Assembly: GCA_028622995.1 (NCBI GenBank)
Contig: JAJQJQ010000003.1
Coordinates: 8,866,001-8,930,000 of the forward strand
DNA: 64,000 nt
Source: Panagrolaimus kolymaensis
Lineage: Eukaryota > Nematoda > Chromadorea > Rhabditida > Panagrolaimidae
Direction of reading: 5' to 3'
Numbering within the stretch: the first letter of the stretch is position 1; each line of letters starts with the position of its first letter. Position numbers and translations under genes: made by a program. Below the pieces are notes generated by a model. That model did not search any database. It was not told the origin of the DNA and was given only the letters and a program-made list of their open reading frames with translations. This document shows positions 49,023 through 61,411 of this stretch, one piece after another.

Positions 49023-52000
49023 TTATTTTCTAACTGCCCTACAAATTCCACCGATTGGAGTCATGGATGATGGGCATGAAGTTTCTGAAAAAAAAGTATC
49101 CATAATAAACCTCTCAAATTAATCTCGAAATGAAAACTTACGACATCGCCTTACAGCTTTATTATTAATTTTAGTTTCCACAAGAACCATATAAGATGGA
49201 CATGGTAAAGTTTTAGCTACAGAATGTTTGGGAATAATTTCAAATTCCTCATCTCCTTCATTTTCATCATCAATAAATTTGGACGTTTTTGTTTTTTTCA
49301 TTTTTGGATAATTATTTTCCATTGTTGGAGAAGCATGAGCCATAGCGGAATTCATGGTTTCTTGGGTCATTGGTGATGAATGATGTTCCCGACGACGACT
49401 AAATTGATTCCATTTTTGCAACATTCGAAATGTGCTCATACTCATCGATGGTTTGTTATTACTGTTGCTATTTTGATTATTCATTTGAGATTTTGTTGCT
49501 GTAGAGGTCAAAGTACTTGATGATGATGCTTGATTTAAAGAGCAACATTGATAATGTTTTCCAATGCTACTTCGAAGGCATTGATAACCAAGAGGGCATT
49601 TATTTTGAGGTGAACAAACTACAGGGTGACTAGTTCGAGGGAAAAGAAGAGGTGACCCACTTGGACAGCCTTGAATTGCACCTGAAAATTATAACATTTT
49701 CCTTGAATGGCTCAAAATCATTTTAATTCCCCAAAAAAAACTGGAGGTCTTACTTGTAGTTTTAAAATGACCAAATGTTGGAGCGTTACTACAGCAATAA
49801 TAACTTTTAGCTTTTTTACTAAATGTGCATCGATATCCAATGGGGCAAGGTTTGCCATGAAGACAACTTTTTGGAACTCCATTAGATAAATATTGTCTCA
49901 AAGGATGTGGGCAAACGTCATTGGTTGCAATTTTACCATTTGTAAATGGACTTGGTGATGATGAATGTCCTTTATAATGCTCATTTGATGAACCTTTACC
50001 AACTCCAGATGAAGAAGGCCTTCCACGTTTATCTTCTTTTGCAACACATTTATGATATTTTTCAACCATATTTTTTGGGCATCGACAAATGTGACCTTGA
50101 CAAATTCCTCCACCTCGACATTGAAGGGAAGAAGCGCAAGTGCCAGTTAGGTCCACCAAAGGCAAACAAATGTTATCCACGTTTATGTGATCATCGGGAC
50201 ATTCTATAAATTTATTCTTAAAAATAAAAATAAAAATGAGTTACAAACTTGTGATGACTCGCTTTCTCACACATTCTTTGCCTTCTTGAATCCAACCACC
50301 GGGGCATTGGCATTTACCATCATCGTTACATTTGGAACCTCCGGTACATTGTTCTTGATCAAAGCATCTTTGGCCTATGCTAACTTTATCGAGGCATTCA
50401 CCATTAACAAAAACTTGTAAAATTGTACAAGCTAAAATTTCAATTTTTAAAATAACAAAAAATTAAAGTTTTTTAAACTTACGATTTTTTCCTGTGCAAC
50501 ATAATTCCTTTCCATTTCGACCTCGAACGCATGAATATCCTTCAGGACATGGAGCTCCTCCATTCATATTGCACATTTGAGGTTCACCCGAAATACTAAT
50601 AAATGCAACTTGGCCAGCAGGGCAATCAGAAATAATTCCGCAACATTGGAATTGTTTGTTGATAGTTGAAAATTGGCAGAAATATCCTGTAGGGCATGAA
50701 AAAGAAGCAGATGTGCAAATTTTAGGTTTTTTAGTTGAACTATCCACAAATGCCACTTGTTTTGATGGGCAACCATCACCTTCAGTGGCGGGCGGCAAAA
50801 TTTCTGATCCACAACATTGATACCTCTGACTTCGAACTGACCATTGGCAAGTAAAACTTGAGGGGCAGCCTTGATTTTGAGGATTGAAAGGATCACATGC
50901 AACAACTTCATTTCGTTCCATATAAACAATTTCATTTGGTGGACAACCATCACTGGAACTCATAAATGCGGCGACACCTTTGCAACAATAACCTAATACT
51001 CCATCATTTGATGTTTGACAAGTATAGCCATTAGGACAAGTAACAAATTGACCGATGGTGCATGCTCGAGGCATTAAAGTAGATTCATCAATGTAATATT
51101 CTTCTCGATTGGGGCAAATATCTAAAAATTAAACAAAGTTTTAAAAAACTATCGGCAAAAATAATTAAATTACCTCCAACTGAACAACAATATCCTTGAA
51201 GGGCTCCATTAAGCTCTGATTGACAAGCATATCCGTCAGGGCATCCACTATTAGCTGAATTCATGGTACATCGAGTTGGTTGACGAATCAAAGGTTCACG
51301 ATATGGTGTTCGACCAACGGGGCAATAACTTTTACTTTTTGAAAATGAACTACAACAAAAGTATCTATTTTTCTGTGGATTAAATCGGCAGAGATAATCA
51401 TTGGGACATGAATGTTGTTCATTAATTAAACATTCTCGAACTGTCATATCCATAGCGTTGATATAAGCCTTTTCACCTTCAGGGCATACACTCATATCCG
51501 TGGCTCCGCAACAAACATTCTAGAAATTCATTTTTAATAATTTATTTACTTTTAAATTTTGGTTAGTTACTTGATCTGTTAGTTTATCATATTGGCAAGC
51601 AAAATTTCTTGGACAATTATGTTGCATTTCATCATTGCATGTAATAGGTTCATGTGAATTTGGATTTAAATAAACTATATCTCCAGCATTGCAAGCTGCA
51701 GCATGGCAGAAATTATTGCATTGATTTAAAGATGCAAAATTATTTGGATTTCCATCACAGCCATTATAAACAAATGACGAACATTTTTTAGTTACAATAT
51801 TAAAATAATATCGTGTTACTACTGTTAGTCCGCCAGAACATAGTGATGAACCTTGTTGAGGAGGTAATCCGCAAATATAAGCTCTTGAAGGGCAGCATCG
51901 ATTTGATCTGGCATTTCCAATGGAGACACCTTGACATTCATGAGATGGAGGACAACTGCTATCACTTTTATCCGAGCAACTTATCAATCCTCCATTATTA

Positions 52001-54317
52001 TCACGAAGTGGAGAACCTCCATTAGCGCATCCACCAACCCCGCAATAACCTTCACATTCAGTTCGAGAAGCAAAATTATTTGAATTTCCATCACATCCCA
52101 AAAATTCAAATGTTTCACATTCCAATGATTGAGCATTATAATAATATTTATATGAAATTCCTGGGCCACATGTGATTCCTGGACTTGATGGAAGGGAGCA
52201 TGTAAAAGCTTTAGTTGGACAACAACCAAACATATTTCCATCAAAATAGCAATCATAATTTGCAGGACACGTGGATTTAGCTCGATTCGTTGAACATGCA
52301 ACAAACACTCCAGCATGATCCTTGTATGCTTGTCCTTGAGCACATCGAGGTTCAGCTAAAAATAATAAAAATTTTATGCAAATTATTCTCAAAAAGGTAA
52401 AAAAAATTTCGTACGTGAAGCATTTCGACAAAATGTTTGGCAATCAATAAGAGTTTCAAAATTATTATCATTTCCTTGGCAACCCGTATATTCGAAAGAT
52501 TGACATTCTCGAGTTGTGGCACTGTACCAATATCGGCGGACACTACGATCACAATTTCCAATTCTCAAAGGTTGGGTACAAATTGTTTCTAAAATTATTT
52601 TCACAATTCAAATATTTTTCTATTTTACAGTTTTTTCTTACGCATTCTTGGACAGCATACGCCTTGATCAATTTTGCATTCGTGTGAACTTGGGCAATCA
52701 TTATTTCCTTGACAATTTTGGGTTGTTTCTCCAATTCTAAGTGGATTTCCTCGATCACATTGCACTAAAAAAGTTTTTTAAAATCAAACTCCTTAAAAAT
52801 TAATTTAAAATTTACATCTCGAACAATAAAGTTCGCAATCAATTCGCGATAAAAAGTTATTATAATTTCCACCAGCGCCATTGTAAGTAAAAGCTGAGCA
52901 TTTTCCAGTATTAGTATCATAATAAAATCGCGTTGATGGAGCTGTTCCTTGTTTGTGAACTCCACCATGGAAAATACTGCCACGATTATGAATTGAAGGA
53001 TCAAGAGGACGACCTCCAACAATGCCACAAACACTAACTGCAATAATTTTATTTAAATGATTTTATTAACAAAAAATATGGCTACTTACCAACGCTTGGA
53101 CAACACCATTGAATTGATCCAATAGTCTTGCATTCATAATTTGCACCACATGTTGTAGTTTGGGAACATCCAGTGACAGGGGTTTCCTCGATAAAGGTTC
53201 CTCGAACATCGTATTCTGGGCTGCCTCGAGTACAAGCTTAAATTTTGTTTTTTTATGTAAATTTTTTCTTCCTTTTTTAAACTATTTTTTTACCATCTCT
53301 ACAAAATGATTCGCAATGTTCGACAGTTCTAAAATTATTAGGACTATGTTCTCCAGCTCCACTGGCAAATGGATCCCATAAAAATTGTTGGCACACTCCC
53401 GTAACAGCGTTGTACCACCACCGAGGTTCAGAAGGATTTGGACCGGTTGCAGTTGGTTGAACGCAAGTAAACGCTCGATTTGGGCAACAAATGCCATTGG
53501 CTTTTTCACTATAACCCGCCGAAGTTAAATCCATTACAGAAACAAATTCAACACAATCATATAAATCAGCCAAATAGCTATTATCTGATGGAAAGAGACA
53601 AGCTGAATTTCCATTTCCCATTTCTTCAGCTCCCACACTTTGAGAAGTTACTGTACTTTCTGTGTTGCATAAAACTGGTCCTGGCCCATCATTTTGTCGA
53701 GGATGAATGGGATCAGATAAAGCCGAAGTGTAACTAAAATTTTTTGTTATAAAAAGAAATATTAAATATTAAATATTTCTATTTTTATTTTTTACCCTGC
53801 TCCTTCAGGTAATGGACAAGTTATAGCTAAAGTATTTTCATTTGCATCATGAACATCCAAGCAAACATGTCCATCCCGAGTTGCTCTTTCAACTTTTTTA
53901 TCCCCACATCTGCAAGTTCCAACGCCAGCGCTGGTATCACAAAAAGCTTCCGGCCAAACACTGCTGCATTGTTCGTTGTAAACGCAGCCGGGTTGGCCAG
54001 GTTCAATCTCTGCAAAAAATTAAGATTTTGGAGTTTTTTATGCAAATATAGCATTATTTTACTTTGATAACAATAACTTTCCGCTGCGATATAAGTTGTT
54101 AAACAAGAACATAATCCGCCATTACAAAACATTCCAGCTAAGCAATCGGTATTAAAAGCGCACGCATCTCCAACCCTTCCACTTCCACTTTGCCTTTTAT
54201 CTCTTCGAGCATTTATAGGATCTAAAGGGATTTTTGATTTTATAAAATTCCTTGTTTGCAATGATGCAAACCTGTAATAAATAATAGCACCAAAAATAAA
54301 TAATGCAGCAAAATCAT
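49023..54317 (-). CDS. Giant gene C: secreted Kunitz / lustrin Cys-rich / EB multidomain protein, with a frame anomaly
   Basis: Exons: 54272-54317, 54063-54221, 53796-54009, 53294-53733, 53090-about 53237, 52816-53037, 52642-52764, 52415-52588, 51571-52355, 51174-51519, 50483-51121, 50249-50431, 49754-50203, 49142-49681, 49023-49084; about 1500 residues. The signal peptide ([15 protein letters not shown]) is followed almost at once by RRDKR|Q, a furin-like site; the peritrophin-like module of A, B and D is absent. The remaining order is as in A: five Kunitz domains, lustrin repeats, EB modules, a Ser/Asn-rich linker (about 49200-49520), and [13 protein letters not shown] at the end. Exon 5 shows one extra C relative to the expected frame (run of four C at 53218-53221), so the standard splice sites give an early stop; a downstream acceptor (exon start 53221) or another donor restores frame. 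P1 of Kunitz 3 is Asp. Confidence 0.85.
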
Positions 54318-55075
54318 TGACCCTCCTCGTTTGAGTATTTTTTAATATTTTAATTTATTTGAAAAATAACAAAAAAACAAAAACAACAATACTGTTCAAA
54401 TGCAAACTATTAATAAAGGTTTACCTTTTAATACTTGGTTACTAGAAAAAGAAATAAATTATAAACAAAATATGTTAATTAGCAAACAATAGCACGGAGA
54501 AAAAAAGCCTGGAAGATAATATATCTTACGGTAGCAAAGATATTGTTTAAAAAAACAATATAGAGAAGTAGGGAAGACCAAGAAAAACAATTAACAAAGA
54601 AAATATCAAAACTTTAGTGATCTTTTTTAGTATAAAAAATTGAATATGAATAAATATTAATTCCATAGAAAATTTAATAAACCCGAAAGAAATACAAAAA
54701 ATAAAAGAAATAAAATCTATGGATATTTAAAAAATCGACACGATGCTTAGATGGTCACTAAAAAGTGATCCATCCAACGACAAAACTATGACATCTTTGT
54801 CTAAAATAAAAAAATACAGAAAGAAAAACTAAAAGAAGAGGACGTCGTTAGAAGGTGTCGAAAAAAAAGAATCTTGTGTCGTGAGAAGAAGAAGAAGCCG
54901 TCAATATAAAGAAATAATTAATTAATACGTAACAAAATAATAAAATAAAGAAAAATAATTATCGTTTCTTAAAAAGGTGAAAAGTTTTTTTAAATATTCA
55001 TTCTTTGATAGTTTGATGACATCGACGACGTGTGCGCAATGGAATGGAAGCAACCTGTCAATCATCATGCTACCA
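54318..55075. other. Spacer between giant genes C and D
   Basis: 758 bp with the promoter of C and 3' region of D. A plus-strand open frame at 54977-55162 overlaps the last exon of D in antisense and is a shadow. Confidence 0.45.
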
Positions 55076-58000
55076 CTAATTTTTCTTGGCTTGGTCATCG
55101 GCGGCTACTTCATAGCATATACCACCAATTGGGCGAGAATGTGGCGGACAAGCACGTTCTAAAAAAGAATAAAGACATACATAAATTTTTTTAATTAAGA
55201 AAAAGATTTGTATTTATTTTAGTTTGCTTTGTTGAATCTATCTTTTTTTCTTTTTTATTGTTTTAGATTCAACTTTTGACAGAAATAAAACTAAAAAAAT
55301 AGCTCACCACAATGTTTTTGAATTACACCATTACTCACGAGTCTTTGAACTTGTACAGTATTTTGAGGGCAGCCGTCTACAAAAAGTACAAAATTAACCA
55401 AAAATGACTTTTTAAAAAACCTACGTTGTCCAACATCATCTCGCAATCTTAATGAACAGCAAATAAAGGATCTGCTAGTTCTACTTCTCTCACATGAATA
55501 TCCTAATGGACAAGTTTTAGATCTGGGATCACAAGTAACTGGTGTATGAGTGGCAGGATAAATTAAAGAAGCACCCCATGGGCATTGATCATGTTCTAAA
55601 ATTAATTTTTCATTGAATAAACCATTTTTTCGATAAAACTAACTTTGTGAAATAATTTTAGGTTTAGAAAATGAAGTTCCAGCATTCATCGTATGTGAGC
55701 AGCAAAAATAATCATGCCCATTATAAACGCATTGATAACCTTTAGGACAACGAGTTTTAGAGCATTTTTGTGGTTGACCATTTAGTAAATATGGTATCCT
55801 CCCTCTAGGGCATACATCTCGAGTATGTAATACACCATTCTTTCGACCTTCAGGAATTCCACAACAAATATATTGTTGTTTTACAGCATTTAATTGGCAA
55901 TAATAATTTTCTGGGCAACCATCAGTCATGGGAGAACAGAATTTCACTCGATCGGTTACTGGATCTCTATAGGCTGATAAACTGGGGTTAAAGCATTTTG
56001 TAATCACTAAAATTTTTTTTTAATTATCATCAAACAAATTCGAGATGGAGTCTTCTTACATGGCTTTGGTTTGCTATTAGCCTTAGGTCTTTTAGGTGTC
56101 ACAGCTTCTTCTGTTTCTTCTTCTTGAACACATTTTCCATTTTCCTCAATTTGGCCTCGCTTGCAATTACATCGTCCAGAAATGCAATAACTTGTTTCAG
56201 GGCATTGCCGAGATGAAAGACAACGTTCACCAATTTGAACTAAATTTTGACAAATTCCATCCAAAAGTATTTGTTTTTCAGTGCAAGTTGGAATGGGTTG
56301 GCAATATTTTCCGTTTAGTTGCATTTTATTCGAACAAACACATTTTCCATCTTCACAAATGGAACCTCCATTGCATTGTTTATTGTGGGTGCATTCATCG
56401 CCAGGTTCAGCTCGACGTAAACAAATTCCATCGATAAATACCTTTTCAACGGAGCAATCTTCTAAAAAAATTATTTTTATAAAAAGCTTTTTTTGATTAT
56501 TAATTTTCTTTGCTTACTTGATTGAACTCGAACGGTGCAGCAAATATGTTGATTGCTCAAAGTTTTCTGGCATGTGTAGCCAGTAGGGCAATTAGGTGAA
56601 GTTGGAAGGCATTTTTCTGGTTCACCTCGAAGTCCAATAAAAGATACTTGATCATTGGGGCAACCAGCAGAAACACCGCAACATTGAAATTGATTATTGG
56701 TAGTTGAAAATTGGCAGAAATACCCAATCGGGCAAGTATGTCCACCAGCTGTGCAAACTCTAGCTGCATCACCATCTTGAAAAGCAATTTGTGAAGGTGG
56801 ACATCCATCTTTTTTCTTCTCTGGAACTGGCAAAGGTCGATTTCCACAACATTGATACCTTTGATTGGCTGTTGACCATTGACAGGTATATCCTCCTGGG
56901 CATGGAGCATTTGGAGGATTAAAGGGATCACAATTTGCTATTTCACTATCAAGCATGTGAACAAAATTTCCCGGTGGACATCCATCATTCACAGAAACCA
57001 CATGTCCACGACAGCAGAAACCTTCATTAGATGCATGAGTGGCTCGACAAGTATATCCATTGGGACAGGAAACAAATGCACCCATAGTGCAAATTCTTGG
57101 TTGCTGACTTGATTCATCCACGAGAAATTCAGCTTCATCAGGGCATATCGCTGAAGCATCAACTACATATTCAAAAAGGATTACTTAAAATATTTATATC
57201 ACTTACTGGTAGCGGAACAGCAGAAGCCCTGGAAGGAGCCTTTTAGATATGATTGACATGAATATCCATCGGGGCATTGTTCTTTTCCAATGGTGCATCG
57301 AATGGGATTTCCATTTCTTGCATCTCTGTAAAGGAATTTTCCAACTGGGCAAGTTTTTCCATTAAACGATGAGCAGCAATAATATTTATTTTTTTGAAGA
57401 TTAAATCGACAAAGATAATTTGAAGGGCATGAACCTTCCATATTTATCATACATTCTTTTGCTGTCATATCAAAGGCATTTACGTAAGCTTTTTCTGTTT
57501 CAGGACATACTCCCATATCCGATGAGCCACAACAAACATAATTATTTAGAAGAGGATTGAAAGTGCATTCATAATTTGGTGGACAACTATTTTTAAGAGC
57601 TTCATTGCAAAGAATGGGTTTTTGATCATTTGGATCCATGTAAACCACGGCTCCAGCGGGGCAGGCTAAAGATAGACGAGGAAATGAAAGTCTAGATAAA
57701 TTTGCATAAAACTTACAATTACTCATACAAAAATTATTGCATTTTGAAAGTGAAACAAAATTATTTTGATTTCCATCGCAACCATTATATTGGAATGGAG
57801 AACATTGCCCTGTGACAATATTAAAATAATATCGAGTAAGTTGATGTGAGCCACAAAGGGTTCCTTGAAGTGGTGGAAGTGAGCAAACATGAGCTTTGGT
57901 TGGGCAGCAACGATTAATAGTATTTGATGAAACAAAAACAGTTGTACATTCATGCGAGGAAGGACACACTTCTTGAGAAGTGCAAACCATAAGTTGACCT

Positions 58001-60669
58001 GTGTGATCCCGCATAGGTAAACCTCCATGTGGACAACCTCCTACTCCACAATATTCTTCACAAGCTTCTCGATTTGCAAAATTATTAGAATTTCCATCGC
58101 AGCCATTATATTGAAATGAGTCACATGCTTGAGTTTGAGAATTATAAAAATATTTAAATGTTGTTCCTGCGCCGCATTGAACTCCATTATCGTGGGTTAA
58201 AGAACATGTGTATGGTTTAGTTGGGCAGCAACCCCATAAATTTCCATCAAAATAGCATTCATAATTTGGTGGACAATTTGAACTTCCATGATTACATTGA
58301 ACAAAATTTCCAAAAGTATCTTTATAAGCTTGACCTTGCATGCAACGAGGCTCAGCTAAAAATAAATCAATTTTTAATATTTTTTTTATGGAAAAAAAGG
58401 CTTCTTACGAATAGCATTTTTGCAAAAATTTTGACATTCCAAAATTGTTTCAAAGTTATTATCATTTCCTTGGCAACCAGTAAATTCAAACATTTGACAT
58501 TGTCGACTCACGGCGTTGTACCAATATCGTTTTACATTTTCTGTGCAATCACCAATTCGAAGAGGTTGAGAACAAATTGTTTCTAAAAAAACTTTTCTAA
58601 TCATATTTCTTTAATTTTAGGAACATACGTTTTCTAGGGCAGCAAACGCCTTGATCTGCTTTACATTCATGTGAACTTGGACATTGGGCATTTGATTGGC
58701 ATCGTTGAGCATCCTCACCTATTTTTAATGGAGTTCCTCGATCGCATTGCACTTAAAAATTATTTTTTGCTTAATTAATTCTTTTTTTTTGGGTTTAAAA
58801 CTTACAGCGTGCGCAAAACATTTCACATTCATGCTTGGATAAAAAGTTATTAAAATTTCCGCCATTTCCTTTGTAAAGAAAATCTTGACATCTTCCACTT
58901 GCCACATCATAGTAAAATCTTACATTTTCTTTTGCTGTATGACTTGTGAAGCCTTGATGGTAGAATGTAGTTCTAGGATGTAAATCCAAAGGTCTTCCAC
59001 CTTTACTACTGCAAATTGCCGAAGGTGTTGGACAACAAAGGTGTTGACTTCCAATTGCAGTACATTGATATTCATTTGCGCATGTTATTGACGTGGAACA
59101 TCCATGAATGGGACGTTCAGAAAATACATTTGCTTCATTTGCATATTGTGGACTTCCCCGAGAGCATGTGTCACGACAATAACTTTCACAATGATCAATT
59201 GTCCGGAAATTATTTGCGCTATGAAACTGGGCTTGAGTGGCTGCAGGATCCCATAAAAATTGTTGACATGTCCCAGTTACGGAATTATACCACCATCGTG
59301 GTTCAGTTGGATTAGGCCCAGTTACTTGAGGTTGGATGCAAGCTAAAGCTCTTGAAGGGCAACAAACTCCATCAGCGGATGGAGCATATTGAGATTGAGG
59401 GAATTGAGCTTGTAATTTTACACTTGGAGCTGTATGAACACAATCATATAGATCACCCACAAATTCTCCTGTACTTGGCCAAATACATGAAGCACCACCA
59501 TGTAAACCAGCCACGGGTTCTACAGTAGCTGAAGACCCAGAAGTGCATCCAACTGGGAAAGATCCAAATTGAGGAGCTGGATCATTTAGAGCAATTTTAA
59601 ATCCAGCCCCTTCAGGTAAAGGACAAATAAAATAAAGTGGTGATGTTCCACCTGTTCCTTGGTCTTTAAGCGATACACAAACCCATCCATCTCTGGTTTC
59701 TCTAGCAACATGAGAATTTTCTGGACATCTGCATGTACCAATGCCCGAATCAACATTGCATTTAGCATTAGGCCAAACTGCGGAACATTGGATATCATAT
59801 GTGCATCCTGGCTGATTAGGATTAATTTCTAAAAATAAATAATAAATGGTTTTTATGGTTTCAAAATAATTTTTTAAGTATGTTTATTACTTTCATAGCA
59901 ATAACTTTCTCGAAGGATATAAGTGCTTAAACATGTGCAAAGTCCACCAGAGCAATACATTCCCTGAAACACATAAACTTTAATATTTTTCCTTTAAATT
60001 AGAAACATACACTTAAACAATCAGTATTGAAGCTGCAAATATCACCAACTCGACCACTACCTGAAAAATGACCTAAACCAGAAAAAGACTTTCACTGTCC
60101 TATTGCTAGTAGGGTTAGTAACCGGAGAGCATCATCTTTTGTGCCTCCGAAATACTTGGTTAGCTAATACATACCAGTAACAGCTGATTGTCGAAAGGTA
60201 ACTTTTGTAGGATCTTGACATCCATTGCCTTCTTGGAAAATACTTCCAGCCGGGCATATTTTGGCTTCGAGTCGCTTCTTTTTATTGCAAATTAAATAAG
60301 CGTCGCTATCTTGCTCGATGATACTAAATTTTTTGAATAATCGTAATGAGAGTCAAAGAAATGAATAAATTACCCTTGAGAATTGCAATGATAAATAGGC
60401 AATTCTTTTTCGGTATCACAAACATCATTTTCATTAAACCAATGAGAACATTGAGTACATGCTCCTCCAACTCGGCAACTACTGTTTGGATTTGAATTAT
60501 CATCAGAGTATGGAGTTAAAGATACATCTGGATGATTATAAAATGCATGACCCATGGAATTCATGGATAATGGAATTTGAGCTTGTATAATATTAAACAT
60601 AAATAAACAAATAAATAATAGCAGACGAAGGCTATTCGTCATCATGTTGGATGGCGGTAAATTTGCCAT
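55076..60669 (-). CDS. Giant gene D: secreted Kunitz / lustrin Cys-rich / EB multidomain protein
   Basis: Fifteen exons: 60374-60669, 60175-60323, 60011-60060, 59891-59963, 58806-59828, 58629-58751, 58409-58582, 57717-58355, 57207-57665, 56518-57162, 56060-56461, 55644-56006, 55425-55595, 55308-55376, 55076-55158; 1572 residues. N-terminus: signal anchor-like stretch after MMTNSLR, then [10 protein letters not shown] and a peritrophin-like half (AYLICNKKK...[13 protein letters not shown]). The basic furin site of A-C is replaced by VTFRQS. Five Kunitz domains with lustrin spacers follow, then lustrin repeats, three EB modules in exon 56060-56461, more lustrin repeats and [13 protein letters not shown] in the last exon. 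That last exon is short and easily missed: without the splice at 55307 the frame stops after seven codons. Kunitz 3 P1 is Thr. Intron 57666-57716 is 51 nt, in frame and stop-free. Confidence 0.9.
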
Positions 60670-61411
60670 GCCACCAAAAAACTATAAAAAGAAAAACAAA
60701 AGTTTCAAGCAAAATTTAAAAGAAATGTATAAACAAAAATTTAGCGATCAAACGAGAATCAAGAAAGTCAAACAACAATAAAGGGATAATTCCAAAATTT
60801 GCGTGTGTAAAACTTTATTGAAACAAAAACAATGTCAAAAACATACGATATATTGTTTGCACCGCCTTTGTTGTTTCAATCGAATAATTTTTTTTCTTAA
60901 TTAAACATTTAAAAATAGAAAGATCAAAAGCTTTTTTTGGATAATACAACAAAAAATATATATGCCTTCAAGTAAGTCAATCAGCGTCTTCTTTTGGACT
61001 CGCGCAAAAACTTTTGGGCTAAAAATATTGCTTTTGCTTTTAACCTTTTTTCTTTTTAATTATGTATAAGCGATTATTTATTTGACAGCCGGTGGCAGCG
61101 CGCATCTTCTTTTTTTCGTTGTTGCTTGCTTGCTTCAATCTTTTACAGTGTCAATTTCTCGTCGCCTCCGCCCAAACCAAATTTGTCCAAATAAATTTTT
61201 TTTTCTTCTTTTTTTTGACAGAAGACGCTTGCTTTTGCAAGCAGCAACAAACAATTGAATAATGAACTCATCTTCATTTTCTATATTAAAGGTTTGAAAC
61301 ATATAACTAACTTTGAATATAATTTTTTTATTATGCGTCAAATTTTTTAAAGTAAATAGTGAAAACAAAATTTTAAGTATCAATAAATATAATAATAAAG
61401 TGAATAAATAG
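60670..61411. other. Upstream region of giant gene D
   Basis: About 740 bp with the promoter of D and the 3' end of the two-TM gene. No element recognised; the open frame at 61135-61383 has no coding character. Confidence 0.4.

Noticed and set aside
60070..60175. Possible small RNA (tRNA-like) in intron 2 of giant gene D
   Set aside because: The segment is less AT-rich than other introns but does not fold into a cloverleaf and has no TTCGA-type loop.
28925..60669. Operon of giant genes
   Set aside because: Intergenic distances of 0.75-6.6 kb and separate signal-peptide first exons do not fit nematode operons, where spacing is usually near 100 bp to a few hundred bp.
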